This document shows, piece by piece, positions 55,901-64,000 of a stretch of DNA of 64,000 nt. A program made the position numbers and the translations under genes. How positions within the stretch are numbered: the first letter of the stretch is position 1; the number at the start of each line of letters is the position of its first letter. The stretch comes from Gayadomonas joobiniege G7 (GTDB taxonomy: Bacteria; Pseudomonadota; Gammaproteobacteria; Enterobacterales; Alteromonadaceae): contig NZ_AMRX01000008.1 of NCBI RefSeq assembly GCF_000300815.1, forward strand, positions 620,001 to 684,000, written 5' to 3'. A model generated the notes under the pieces. That model had not been told where the DNA came from. It did not search any database and worked only from the letters and a program-made list of their open reading frames with translations.

Positions 55901-56431
55901 ATGATGAAAAAATTATTAGCTATATTTTTTATATTTGTTTTAGTCCCTAACCTAGTTAAAGCGGGCGATCACGCTGCTTCTGCTGCGTATATTCAAGGTG
56001 AAGGAGATGTACAGGGCATTAAACTGGCCTATCAATATTATCCAGATTATCAAATTGAAGCTTTGCCTTTGCTTGAACTCTATTTTGAAACCAGTATCAA
56101 TTTTTGGCGCTACAATGATCCAGTAGAAACCGACGGCAATGCTGTGATAGCCTTTTCGCCAGCTATCCTATATCCGTTGGGTACAGTATTTAATCACAAT
56201 GTTGAACTTGAGTTTGGAATAGGTTTAAGTTTATTAGACGACACCAAATTTGCTGGTAAAGATGTTAGTACACATTACCAGTTTGAAGATCGAATTGGTT
56301 TTGTCACCAAGTTTGGTAAAGACAATAAACAGAGTGTATCACTGCGCTATTTGCACTATTCGAACGGTGGTTTTAAAAGCCCTAACCCTGGATTAGACTT
56401 TATTTCTTTAACGTATGCTGAGCGTTTTTAG
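55901..56431 (+). CDS. Lipid A 3-O-deacylase-like outer-membrane protein (PagL/acyloxyacyl hydrolase family)
   Basis: A protein of about 176 residues with a signal peptide (cut near VKAGD) and a short beta-barrel of alternating strands (SAAYIQGEGDVQGIKLAYQYY, LLELYFETSINFWRY). The C-terminal part carries LRYLHYSNGGFKSPNPGLD, matching the PagL His-x-Ser catalytic pair followed by a PNPG turn, and ends in YAERF, an outer-membrane sorting-type terminus. It would remove the 3-O acyl chain of lipid A. ATG codons at 55901 and 55904 are equally possible. The 3' end overlaps the convergent CBS gene by 32 bases. Confidence 0.8.
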   Translation: MMKKLLAIFFIFVLVPNLVKAGDHAASAAYIQGEGDVQGIKLAYQYYPDYQIEALPLLELYFETSINFWRYNDPVETDGNAVIAFSPAILYPLGTVFNHNVELEFGIGLSLLDDTKFAGKDVSTHYQFEDRIGFVTKFGKDNKQSVSLRYLHYSNGGFKSPNPGLDFISLTYAERF

Positions 56432-56858
56432 TTTTAGCTTGATTCAACTTATGTATTCGTAGCCCGAGCGCACGCATTATGTCCCGCCACGAAATAATGC
56501 CAACGGCGCTATTGTGATTATCAACGACTGGTATGCAGGAGACACCATATTCGTTAAACATAAAAATGGCGTCTTGTACTAATGCATTTTCTGAAATAAC
56601 AACTGGATCTCTGTGCATAATTTGATGAGCTTTTTTATTTAACGAAGATAAGTCTTTCGCCGTTTCTGCTGCGGTACCTATATTAGGGCTGAGTGATTTT
56701 AAAAGATCGCGGTCAGATATCACACCCAAAAGTTTTGCATTTTCTATGACTAATAAGTGATGAAACTTTGTATTGTCAAAAATATCCTTAATAGTGCTAA
56801 GGGGATCGTCTAATTTAACAGACACCAAGCGTGTGCTCATTAATGATTTGAGTTTCAT
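56400..56858 (-). CDS. Two-CBS-domain protein
   Basis: A 152-residue protein consisting almost entirely of a CBS pair: the first domain is MSTRLVSVKLDDPLSTIKDIF with GVISDRDLLKSL, the second MHRDPVVISENALVQDAIFMFNEYGVSCIPVVDN with GIISWRDIMRAL. Such stand-alone CBS pairs bind adenine nucleotides and regulate partners. The final part is a short basic helix. The gene overlaps the PagL-like gene tail to tail by 32 bases; its partner is unknown. Confidence 0.85.
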   Translation of the reverse strand: MKLKSLMSTRLVSVKLDDPLSTIKDIFDNTKFHHLLVIENAKLLGVISDRDLLKSLSPNIGTAAETAKDLSSLNKKAHQIMHRDPVVISENALVQDAIFMFNEYGVSCIPVVDNHNSAVGIISWRDIMRALGLRIHKLNQAKTKNAQHTLKK

Positions 56859-56976
56859 GGTGGGTTTATCTTTTTTACAACTTTAAAAGCAGTAGCTTAT
56901 TAAATACTTTTAGATTAAACAAGCTATCTTAATTGTGCCAGATCAAGGCATGAAAAAATAGAAAGTGAAAAGCAAA

Positions 56977-57009
56977 AAAGAGACTGTTTAAAAGATAAAC
57001 AGTCTCTTT
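56977..57009 (-). terminator. Terminator of the AraC-esterase-propeller operon
   Basis: A 14-bp perfect stem, AAAGAGACTGTTTA with TAAACAGTCTCTTT, is followed on the minus strand by TTTTTTGC, six bases after the stop of the propeller lipoprotein gene. Confidence 0.88.
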
Positions 57010-57015
57010 AAAGGG

Positions 57016-58392
57016 TTATTTTATGTGTGTTTTTAAATGCGTGATCACAGGTTTTAACTGATTATGCTGTGAAAGTTTAAATTCTACACTATAGCTATAA
57101 CCGGCTGGTAAGCTGGTTACGTCAATGCTGGCTGGTTTTTTTTCTACCACACGAACAAAACCAGATTTTTGCTGATAGGTTTCTTTAATGTTTGCAAATT
57201 CCGTCCATTGATCAATTTTTCCATCGTTATCAATATCAACACCCGCTCTGGCCTGCACTCCGTCTATCCAAGGGCCATCACTTATATAGTCGTTACCGGC
57301 TCGTTGCACTAACAAATAAAACTTGCCTTCAGCAAAACCGACTGTTGGGTCAGGGTGGAAACCAGCGCCTACTTCACCGTCCCAGACAAATTGTTTGTTA
57401 ATATTGTCGCTGCGCCAACGACCTACACGCATGCTTTTACTTTTATCGGCTGGGTCGTAATCACAAAATAGATAATAGTGATCGCCGACTTTAATAAGCG
57501 TGTAATCGCCAAACGCATCTTGAGGTCCCTGATGTTCTTGATAAACATAAGGATACGGATCTTTACCAAATTCCATTTGGTTCGGGTGTGGTTTATACGG
57601 AAGTATTTTTCCAGTCGGAGTTGTTCTTACATCAATCGGTGGCTCGTATTCATGAGGTTCAAAGCCATTGATGCCGTCAGGACTGTCAGCATGACCCGCT
57701 AAGGGCGAATCCCATGCATGTTTACTCGGGTCTACTGGACTCCAGTCTTCGTAAATTAAATGAAAATTACCATCGTCATTTCTAAAAATGGCCATATCCG
57801 AGCCATGAGTTGGATCTTCAAATACCTTGCCAACCACCTTGCCTTGTTTTCCGTCAGTTAAGTCATCATCGATAATTAAATGCGGATCTTCATCATTCGG
57901 TTTATCAAAATAGATATAAAATTGGCCGTCTTTGTACTCGGCAGATGTGACCCAACGATTATCGTGGGTAGAGATAGGTCCATGATGAGTCCAATCTTTC
58001 ATGTTGGTACTATGCCAAGCATGGTAACCAGTTTTGGGTGATTTAGCATAGCGCGCGAGCAGCCAATAATTTCCATCACTCACTGGCACGAACACAGGGG
58101 CGTCTTTTGCTTCTGCGGGTACAATTTTGTCAACCGCTTGCCAATTGTCCCAGACTGGCAGCTGCTCAACTTCTATGTTGGCAAGTTTCACCGGCTTGCG
58201 GCCTTGAAAAACTTTTGCGGTAAATTGGCCACTATCTGCCGTTAAACGGATTTGGTTTCCATTAATATCAATTCCTTCTTGCTGAGTAATTTCACCCCAG
58301 CTAAGTGATGCGGTTTGACTGTTTGGATTTTCGGTGGTCGCACATCCGTTGAGAATGGTGGCAAGCATCATGGTGCTAAGTGTTTTTTTCAT
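57016..58392 (-). CDS. GH43-like beta-propeller lipoprotein
   Basis: A 458-residue lipoprotein with lipobox ILNGC (Cys17). After a beta-rich N-terminal module (residues about 30-80), a five-bladed propeller follows. Blade motifs are DAPVFVPVSDGNYWLLARYA, WHSTNMKDWTHHGPIS, HGSDMAIFRNDDGNFHLIYEDW and GFHPDPTVGFAEGKFYLLVQRAG. Asp/Glu residues at FHPDP and YEDW are candidate catalytic acids. A DIDNDGKID loop near the end may bind calcium. An AAGGAT site precedes the ATG, 12 bases after the esterase gene. It probably works with the esterase on an acylated oligosaccharide. Exact family is uncertain. Confidence 0.7.
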   Translation of the reverse strand: MKKTLSTMMLATILNGCATTENPNSQTASLSWGEITQQEGIDINGNQIRLTADSGQFTAKVFQGRKPVKLANIEVEQLPVWDNWQAVDKIVPAEAKDAPVFVPVSDGNYWLLARYAKSPKTGYHAWHSTNMKDWTHHGPISTHDNRWVTSAEYKDGQFYIYFDKPNDEDPHLIIDDDLTDGKQGKVVGKVFEDPTHGSDMAIFRNDDGNFHLIYEDWSPVDPSKHAWDSPLAGHADSPDGINGFEPHEYEPPIDVRTTPTGKILPYKPHPNQMEFGKDPYPYVYQEHQGPQDAFGDYTLIKVGDHYYLFCDYDPADKSKSMRVGRWRSDNINKQFVWDGEVGAGFHPDPTVGFAEGKFYLLVQRAGNDYISDGPWIDGVQARAGVDIDNDGKIDQWTEFANIKETYQQKSGFVRVVEKKPASIDVTSLPAGYSYSVEFKLSQHNQLKPVITHLKTHIK

Positions 58393-58404
58393 TTGTTATC
58401 CTTA

Positions 58405-59937
58405 TCATTTAACGACATTTAATGAACGTAAAGGCCAGTCGTCAGTTCTAAATGGCGCAACGGGTAACTCACCTTTGTCATATAAGTTCACGACAGGGTT
58501 ATCTTCCCAGCCGTAGCGAACGGCGACAGGATTTTTAACTTGCTCAGAAAAAACTTGGACTTTGTTTTTTCCGATTATTTTTGCATCAGCTTTGACAAAT
58601 TGTTGATCGTCGCCAGCAATATAAAAACCATCAACTTTCCAAGTATCTTGACTGTAGAGCTTTTTAGTCACATTTTTAAAGCTAACAATGGCTTTGTCGC
58701 CGTCAATTTTTAATTCGTCGAATCTCGGGCTGTCGGCGGTTAAATTAAAACCATACACTTTTGCGAGCGGATGACGAACTAAACGGTCTGCAACATCCTG
58801 TTTGTTCGTTGGGTGTATATTCCGCCCTTCACCGAGATCAATCGCAATCGCTTCTCCGGTGTTTGGCACGCTTAATGTCATGCTTTGTGCTTCTCGTAGT
58901 TCAGCCCAATCACTGTATTCTGAAGGCGTGTCCTGTTCAGCTCTAAAGTCCGCTAATTGCACCCAATAAAATGGGAAATCACCCTGACCCCAGCGCTCAC
59001 GCCAAGTATTTATAAGCAGCGGAAATAATGAACGGTATTGATAACCACGGTTCCCATTGGCTTCACCTTGATACCAGATCACGCCACGAATACCATACCC
59101 GACCGTTGGATTGACCACACCATTAAAAATATTGGCTGGGCGTTTACCACCAGAAATGGGATCTTTAGGTTTATCAACACGGCTTTCTGCGGGACGGCCT
59201 GCTTTATTCCATGCATTAAAAGCTTTCAGCTGCTGTTGATAAGTTGCTGGATCAAAATCAGCTGTGAGTTGATCCCAATGTGATAACATCGGCTCGTATT
59301 CACCACTGTTATCTAAGGCGTCGCGTGGGATCCAGGCTTCGATTGGTGTGCCGCCCCAAGAGTTTTTAATTAAACCAACAGGAACACCAAGTGCGTGGTG
59401 AAGGCGGCGACCATAAAAATAACAAATTGCAGAAAAATCGCGAATACTACTTGGTGAGACGGTTTCCCATTTTGCATCAATATCAAACTGCGGGGTATCA
59501 ATACCCACTCGTGGGACTTTCATAATACGAATGTCTGAGTAATTTGCAGTTAAAGTTTCTACTGCGGGATGGTTAGAATCCTTTACTCGCCATTCCATGT
59601 TTGATTGCCCCGAGCACATCCAAACCTCGCCAACCAATACATCTTTTATCTCTATCGAATTTTGCGCCTGAACTTTAATATTGTAGGGCCCCCCGGCCGG
59701 CATTTTGGCTAACTTAACACGCCAGTTACCGTCTGCATCGGCTTTGGTTTTATAGGTTTGATCTGCAAGTGAGATACGGATCGATTCGCCCGGGCTGGCT
59801 TTACCCCAAATCGGATTTTCCTGTTTTTGTTGCAACACCATTTTATCAGCAAAGACGCTTGGCAGAGAGACCTCTGCTTGTGCTTGCGTGCAATACATTA
59901 AAGTAGATGTCAATGACCACAAAGCTAATTTGTTCAT
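58405..59937 (-). CDS. Exported SASA-type carbohydrate O-acetylesterase
   Basis: A 510-residue sialate O-acetylesterase-like (SASA, PF03629) protein with a signal peptide (cut near AQAEV). An Ig-like N-terminal part (LPSVFADKMVLQQ, GNWRVKLAKMPAGGPYNI) leads to the SGNH-type domain. The nucleophile is Ser112 in SGQSNMEW, the glycine block is NSWGGTPIEAW, and the catalytic Asp-x-x-His is represented by EGRNIHPTNKQDVADRL. Members remove acetyl groups from sugars. It is the middle gene of an operon with AraC upstream and the propeller lipoprotein downstream. The acyl group on the algal substrate is unknown. Confidence 0.85.
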   Translation of the reverse strand: MNKLALWSLTSTLMYCTQAQAEVSLPSVFADKMVLQQKQENPIWGKASPGESIRISLADQTYKTKADADGNWRVKLAKMPAGGPYNIKVQAQNSIEIKDVLVGEVWMCSGQSNMEWRVKDSNHPAVETLTANYSDIRIMKVPRVGIDTPQFDIDAKWETVSPSSIRDFSAICYFYGRRLHHALGVPVGLIKNSWGGTPIEAWIPRDALDNSGEYEPMLSHWDQLTADFDPATYQQQLKAFNAWNKAGRPAESRVDKPKDPISGGKRPANIFNGVVNPTVGYGIRGVIWYQGEANGNRGYQYRSLFPLLINTWRERWGQGDFPFYWVQLADFRAEQDTPSEYSDWAELREAQSMTLSVPNTGEAIAIDLGEGRNIHPTNKQDVADRLVRHPLAKVYGFNLTADSPRFDELKIDGDKAIVSFKNVTKKLYSQDTWKVDGFYIAGDDQQFVKADAKIIGKNKVQVFSEQVKNPVAVRYGWEDNPVVNLYDKGELPVAPFRTDDWPLRSLNVVK

Positions 59938-60017
59938 GGATTAGTTCCCTAGCAGTTTGTTCAATAAAATTAATTTAGTATTACAACAAGTGACTGCCGG
60001 AAAACCGCAAAGCTATT

Positions 60018-60884
60018 TTATTTCCGATAATGCTTTTGGTAGTTGAGTGGCGAAACGCCGACTTCTTGTTTGAATATTTTAGAAAAGTGATAAACATCTA
60101 AAAAGCCGGTTTTGGGGGCTATTTGGGACACAGGCGTTTGGCTAAGCAGTAAAAACTGTTTGGCTAAATCAATCCGTTTAAGCAAAATATAGCGTTTGGG
60201 TGAGATATTAAACTGGTTTTTAAAAATACGCGAAAAATGTTCACTGCTCATATTTGCTTGCGCAGCAAGGTCGGCAACTTTTAATGGTTTGGCAAGATTG
60301 TCATGAATATGTTTTAGCGTTGGCAAAAGCTTACGGTAAGCGAGTGCATCTTTATTCTCTGATGCTGAAGTCATTTGTGCAACAAAAGGCGTTAGTAAGC
60401 TCGCCAAATGAGCATTACGTGTTAAAACGCCAGCCGCCGTATTTGGGGCCTGATGAATAGATTGAACGATAATATTTAAGTCGTCCGTTACTTGTTTGTT
60501 TTGAGTAATTGCGATTTTTTTAGGCTGCGAAAAAATCGAAAATAGATCCAGATCACCTTGCACTAGAGCGTGAAAATGGACCCAATAAAACTTCAACGTT
60601 TGTTTACAGTGATGAGAGTTTAAAGAATAGGGTGGAATCAAATATAAATAGCCAGGCTCCATTATAATGGTTTCCTGGCTAAAAACTAACTCTGCTCGAC
60701 CCTCAGTTACATAGTATATGCGATTATAATGATTAACAAATTGATCACCAGACCATTGCTGATCGGTTTCCATGTAATGCGCATAATGGATATGTAAGCG
60801 CAAATCAGAGATCCACGGAATTGGCGCGATATTCTGCCATACAAAGCCACCTGAACCTGTTTCATATTTTTCTGGATATAGCAC
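60018..60884 (-). CDS. AraC-family transcriptional regulator
   Basis: A 288-residue regulator with an N-terminal cupin-like ligand domain (FVNHYNRIYYVTEGRAELVF, MEPGYLYLIPPYSLNSHHC) and a C-terminal pair of helix-turn-helix motifs. The second contains the signature GFLDVYHFSKIFKQEVGVSPLNYQKHY. It starts at GTG. It lies upstream of the esterase and propeller genes and is divergent from the exported GH117, so it probably senses an oligosaccharide and controls both directions. Its binding site is likely in the 163-base gap, where a GTTTACAA box occurs. Confidence 0.88.
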   Translation of the reverse strand: MLYPEKYETGSGGFVWQNIAPIPWISDLRLHIHYAHYMETDQQWSGDQFVNHYNRIYYVTEGRAELVFSQETIIMEPGYLYLIPPYSLNSHHCKQTLKFYWVHFHALVQGDLDLFSIFSQPKKIAITQNKQVTDDLNIIVQSIHQAPNTAAGVLTRNAHLASLLTPFVAQMTSASENKDALAYRKLLPTLKHIHDNLAKPLKVADLAAQANMSSEHFSRIFKNQFNISPKRYILLKRIDLAKQFLLLSQTPVSQIAPKTGFLDVYHFSKIFKQEVGVSPLNYQKHYRK

Positions 60885-61047
60885 AATATTTCTACCAGTT
60901 ACTATTTATTTTCTAAGATATGTTTTTATCTATAAATAATCAAATAGAGTGTCAGTTTAAGTATATAAAACAAATATTAATTAAAAGTTAAATGTTTACA
61001 AGTCTTTCGAGGGATTTGTATCTATTATTTATTTAAGGTGATGCAAA
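60885..61047. promoter_or_regulatory. Divergent promoter region with ATGTTTACAA box
   Basis: This gap between araC-type gene and GH117 is AT-rich. It contains AATGTTTACAAG at about 60991-61002; ATGTTTACAA also occurs before the GH2 at 36431, and the shorter GTTTACAA before the GH16 at 30372 (inverted) and before the chemoreceptor at 28836. I take it as a candidate regulator site. Confidence 0.4.
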
Positions 61048-62319
61048 ATGCAGCAAAATAGATTCACATGGCTCGGATTAAGCTTAATGGCCGCGAGCTA
61101 TAGTTTGATGGCTGGGCAAACAATTGGAGCCTTCCCATATGACATGCCGGCAGAAAAACCGGCCCGGCCATTAAGTGAAGCGGTTGCGCGAAACTATGAT
61201 AATTACATGTCGCCAAGACAAGAAAAAAACGAACTCTATTCCTTGTTCAAATATACCAAGCTGAAAGGGTTTGACTACAATGGAGAAGACGGCACAGTCT
61301 CGCGCCGCGACCCCTCCAAAATTATTAAAGAAAACGGCCAATATTATATCTGGTATACCAAAAGACATACTAAAGCTGTGCCTGTTGGTTTGAGTAATGC
61401 ACATTTGGCAAGCGACGAAATTCCGTCGGCTGACTGGGATTTGGCAGATATTTGGTATGCCACTTCTAAAGATGGTTTTACTTGGCAAGAGCAAGGCGTT
61501 GCTGTGCCGCGTCCACCCAAACCTCAAATTGGCTGGCGCTCGGTTGCGACGCCAGATATTTTAAAGTGGAAAGGTAAATATTACCTTTATTACCAAGGGT
61601 TTAATGCACCTAGCGGACTAACTGACAACGATTGCCCAGTTGCAGTTTCGGTTGCGGAATCACCAGACGGTCCGTGGAAAGCCATCAATAAAGTGATTAT
61701 ACCTAATGGCAAAAAAGGAGAGTGGGATCAAAACTCCATCCATGATCCACATCCTATTGTCCACAATGGCAAAATCTACCTGTATTACAAAGCCGATTTT
61801 GATCGCATACGTGGCAGTAAAGACAGACCACAAGCAGTACGTATGCAAGGGTTAGCGATTGCGGATAATCCACTAGGGCCTTTTAAAAAACATCCGCTAA
61901 ATCCGGTTTTGAACTCAGGTCATGAAACCTCACTTTTCCCGTTTAAAGAGGGTGTTGCCGCACTTATTATCCGTGATGGCAACGAGCGAAGCACCATTCA
62001 ATACGCCGAAGACTGGGTCAATTTTAACATCGCCTCTGTAGTTGAGTTAATGCCGAATGCCGCTGGTTTTTATGTACCGGATGCTTTTACTGATACTAAA
62101 TATGGCCGCGGGGTGACTTGGGGATTATCGCATTTTACTGCGGTCAATGGTTGGGACACAAATCACTCGCAATTAACTCGGTTTGATACTGATTTAAGTT
62201 TAGATCTGCACGATCCTGAGATGAAAAAACACAATTATAAATACAGTCCAGAGCACCACTACAAATTTGGTTTATCGGCCAAACAAAAAGAACGTATAAA
62301 AAACCAAAATTATAAGTAA
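61048..62319 (+). CDS. Exported GH117 alpha-1,3-(3,6-anhydro-L-galactosidase)-like enzyme
   Basis: A 423-residue GH117 paralogue of the gene at 49352, but with an N-terminal hydrophobic signal (LGLSLMAASYSLMAGQ). The catalytic motif GTVSRRDPSKII has Asp88, and IHDPH and NSGHET are present. Length and motifs are those of neoagarobiose hydrolase-like enzymes. It should act in the periplasm on agar-type disaccharides, complementing the cytoplasmic copy. An AAGGTGA site precedes the ATG. It is divergent from the AraC regulator and ends in its own terminator. Confidence 0.86.
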   Translation: MQQNRFTWLGLSLMAASYSLMAGQTIGAFPYDMPAEKPARPLSEAVARNYDNYMSPRQEKNELYSLFKYTKLKGFDYNGEDGTVSRRDPSKIIKENGQYYIWYTKRHTKAVPVGLSNAHLASDEIPSADWDLADIWYATSKDGFTWQEQGVAVPRPPKPQIGWRSVATPDILKWKGKYYLYYQGFNAPSGLTDNDCPVAVSVAESPDGPWKAINKVIIPNGKKGEWDQNSIHDPHPIVHNGKIYLYYKADFDRIRGSKDRPQAVRMQGLAIADNPLGPFKKHPLNPVLNSGHETSLFPFKEGVAALIIRDGNERSTIQYAEDWVNFNIASVVELMPNAAGFYVPDAFTDTKYGRGVTWGLSHFTAVNGWDTNHSQLTRFDTDLSLDLHDPEMKKHNYKYSPEHHYKFGLSAKQKERIKNQNYK

Positions 62320-62324
62320 AAAAT

Positions 62325-62361
62325 ACCCATTCAGTAAAATATTTATTGAGTGGGGTTTTTT
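62325..62361 (+). terminator. Terminator after GH117
   Basis: CCCATTCA pairs with TGAGTGGG (one T-G wobble), with an A/T-rich loop and a run of T after the stem, starting five bases after the GH117 stop. The left A-run suggests partial activity on the other strand. Confidence 0.75.
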
Positions 62362-62444
62362 AATCGAATTATTATTGTTATGTTATAACGTTATATGATT
62401 GTAAAAATGACCCTAATATAAGTTATCTGCTTAGGAGAAATAAA

Positions 62445-63344
62445 ATGAAACACTTTGATCCGCACATTCACATGTTATCTAGAACCACAGATGACTATCA
62501 AAATATGGCGAATGCCGGGGTTGTTGGTCTAGTTGAGCCAGCATTTTGGAATGGTCAGCCGCGCACTCAACTTGGATCTTTTATCGATTATTTTGATTCT
62601 TTAATTGGTTGGGAGCACTTTAGAGCGTCCCAGTTTGGGATACAGCATTATTGTACTATAGGCCTTAACTCTAAAGAATCGAATGATTTGGAGTTAGCCG
62701 AAGGCGTGATGAAATTATTGCCTAGGTATTGCCAAAAAGAAAACGTTGTAGCCATAGGTGAAATTGGTTATGACGATATCACACCGGCAGAGCATAAGTT
62801 CTTTTTGGCTCAATTAGAGTTAGCGAAAGAATCAAATTTACCTGTTCTTGTGCATACCCCGCACCGAGATAAAGTCACTGGCACTAAAAAGACGATAGAG
62901 GCTATTCGAGAGGTGGGTGTTGCTGAAAAAATGGTATTGATTGATCACTTAAACGAGCAGACCTTGCCATTGGTGTTAGAAACAGACTGCTGGCGAGGTC
63001 ACAGTATTTATCCAAATACTAAAATGTCATCTGAGCGAATGGTGGCCCTATTAAAAGAATATGGTTTAGAAAAAATGGTGGTTAATAGTGCAGCTGATTG
63101 GGGGATTAGTGATCCGTTAGCGGTTCCTAAAACCGCCAAAGCCATGTTAGCGGCAGGATTTACAGAAGCCGAAGTTGAGCGAGTGACGTTTGAAAACCCG
63201 ATTAATTTTTATGCCCAAAGTGGTCGCATTAATTTGGCTGACGTTAATCGACTGGCCATTGACCAAACAAAAACCTATCAAGCCAATTCGGTGACTCGCG
63301 GCCAACAACCTGTTGTTGAATTAGCAGCCAGTTTGCAAGATTAA
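62445..63344 (+). CDS. TatD-like metal-dependent hydrolase (EboB-like)
   Basis: A 299-residue TIM-barrel hydrolase. Metal ligands are visible as HIH (residues 7-9), Glu in AIGEIGYD, His in VLVHTPHRDK, His in LIDHLNE and Asp in NSAADWGISDP. The sequence HTPHRDKVTGTKKT and the SIYPNTKMSSERMV segment resemble the TatD-like protein of the bacterial ebo cluster (EboB) more than DNase-type TatD proteins. Its substrate is not known. An AGGAGA site precedes the ATG; the dihydroorotase-like gene follows after nine bases, so they form an operon distinct from the galactan genes. Confidence 0.75.
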   Translation: MKHFDPHIHMLSRTTDDYQNMANAGVVGLVEPAFWNGQPRTQLGSFIDYFDSLIGWEHFRASQFGIQHYCTIGLNSKESNDLELAEGVMKLLPRYCQKENVVAIGEIGYDDITPAEHKFFLAQLELAKESNLPVLVHTPHRDKVTGTKKTIEAIREVGVAEKMVLIDHLNEQTLPLVLETDCWRGHSIYPNTKMSSERMVALLKEYGLEKMVVNSAADWGISDPLAVPKTAKAMLAAGFTEAEVERVTFENPINFYAQSGRINLADVNRLAIDQTKTYQANSVTRGQQPVVELAASLQD

Positions 63345-63353
63345 AGGTGATTG

Positions 63354-64000
63354 ATGAAAACACTTATAAAAAATGCAATCACGTTAGAGCGCTTGATGGG
63401 TGGCCTTGGCGACAATCAGATGAAAGTTAATCTGGTTGTAGAAGGAACAAAGATAACACAGATTTCAACGTCTCAAATACATGACGATTTTCATCAGGTG
63501 ATTGATGCAGACGGGTTATTTTTGTCGCCTGGGCTGGTCGATCCCCAAGTTCATTTTCGTGAACCTGGAATGGAATACAAAGAAGATATTGAATCTGGCA
63601 GTCGCGCCGCGGTTAAAGGTGGTTTTTGCACTGTTATCTCAATGCCAAACACCTCGCCGGTTGCTGACCATCCACACGTGATCCAAAACATGCTTGCCCG
63701 TGCAAAAGAAGTTGCGCTCTGCCATGTATATCCCACAGGATCGCTATCCATAAATTTGGCAGGCAAAAAATTAACTGACTTTAAAGCACTTAAAGCGGCC
63801 GGCGCGATTGCGATCACTGATGATGGCAAAGGGGTGCAATGTGATTCCTTGATTGAGCAAGCCCTGATGCAAGCCAAACAAGTAGGCTTGGCGATTTTGG
63901 ATCACTCTGAAGATGAGCGCTTATCTAATCAAGGAGCCATTCATAACGGTGAGATCGCAAAACAATTTTCTGTCGCCGGCATAGATAGCGACTCTGAAAG
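63354..64000 (+). CDS. Dihydroorotase-like amidohydrolase (partial)
   Basis: The first 215 residues of an amidohydrolase-superfamily protein cut by the right edge. It begins with the beta-sandwich (MKTLIKNAITLERLMGG) and then the metal motif DPQVHFREPG (residues 63-72), followed by YKEDIESGSRAAVKGGFCTV and MPNTSPVAD as in dihydroorotases. The first metal His is replaced by Gln65, a variant also seen in some DHOase classes. An AAAGGTGA site precedes the ATG. Pairing with the TatD-like gene may mean a role other than pyrimidine synthesis; the missing C-terminus prevents a firm call. Confidence 0.8.
   Translation, partial: MKTLIKNAITLERLMGGLGDNQMKVNLVVEGTKITQISTSQIHDDFHQVIDADGLFLSPGLVDPQVHFREPGMEYKEDIESGSRAAVKGGFCTVISMPNTSPVADHPHVIQNMLARAKEVALCHVYPTGSLSINLAGKKLTDFKALKAAGAIAITDDGKGVQCDSLIEQALMQAKQVGLAILDHSEDERLSNQGAIHNGEIAKQFSVAGIDSDSE

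Overview
The window looks like a chromosomal segment of a marine, alga-degrading gammaproteobacterium. Alteromonadales (Catenovulum, Paraglaciecola or Pseudoalteromonas-like) is my best guess. The reasons are the red-algal galactan gene content, the AT-rich sequence with strong AAGGAG-type ribosome sites, and typical proteobacterial neighbours: SelO, an RND efflux operon, a RimK-like ATP-grasp gene, a PagL-like lipid A deacylase and MCPs. The genus is an inference from gene content only.

Most of the window is a large polysaccharide utilisation locus interrupted by non-catabolic blocks. Left part (0.1-8.5 kb): a secreted GH43-like propeller protein, a lipoprotein, a periplasmic lactonase, an SDR oxidoreductase, a DUF1080 (3-keto-disaccharide hydrolase-like) protein, a KDPGal aldolase and a cytoplasmic GH127. 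The aldolase-GH127 pair sits behind an unusual array of ATGTTT palindromes and fits release and catabolism of 3,6-anhydro-D-galactose or D-galactose. Then SelO (8.6-10.3), a sulfatase (10.4-12.1) and an RND efflux operon (12.2-18.0). From 18.3 to 28.7 kb: two overlapping sulfatases, a Rof-like antiterminator, an esterase, a c-type cytochrome coupled to a PQQ-type sugar dehydrogenase-like protein, and a GH2. From 28.8 to 36.3 kb: two chemoreceptors around an agarase-type GH16 and a tail-to-tail GNAT/C39-peptidase and RimK-like pair. From 36.4 to 54.0 kb lies the densest catabolic part: GH2, sulfatase, GH43-like protein, sulfatase, GH2, Na+/solute symporter, cytoplasmic GH117, GH16 with an inserted discoidin-like domain, and a sulfatase with a calcium-binding tail. 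A decayed SDR gene, DinB, an alpha/beta hydrolase, a PagL-like protein and a CBS protein follow (54-56.9). The right end has an AraC regulator, a SASA-type esterase and a propeller lipoprotein in one operon, divergent from a secreted GH117, then a TatD-like hydrolase and a dihydroorotase-like gene cut by the window edge.

Together the genes suggest stepwise attack on sulfated red-algal galactans with both L-anhydrogalactose (agar-type, GH117) and D-anhydrogalactose (carrageenan-type, GH127 plus KDPGal aldolase) chemistry: endo-cleavage by GH16 lipoproteins, desulfation by six sulfatases, exo-cleavage by GH2, GH117 and GH127, uptake by an SSS symporter, and oxidative sugar catabolism. No TonB receptor and no formylglycine-generating enzyme is visible here, so those functions must be encoded elsewhere.

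The points most worth checking are two paralogous sulfatases with non-canonical maturation motifs (CSTAR and CSVAR), the apparently circularly permuted discoidin-like insertion inside a GH16, a golvesin-like domain nested in a GH2, the possible periplasmic sugar oxidation route, and recurrent ATGTTTA half-sites in front of locus genes.
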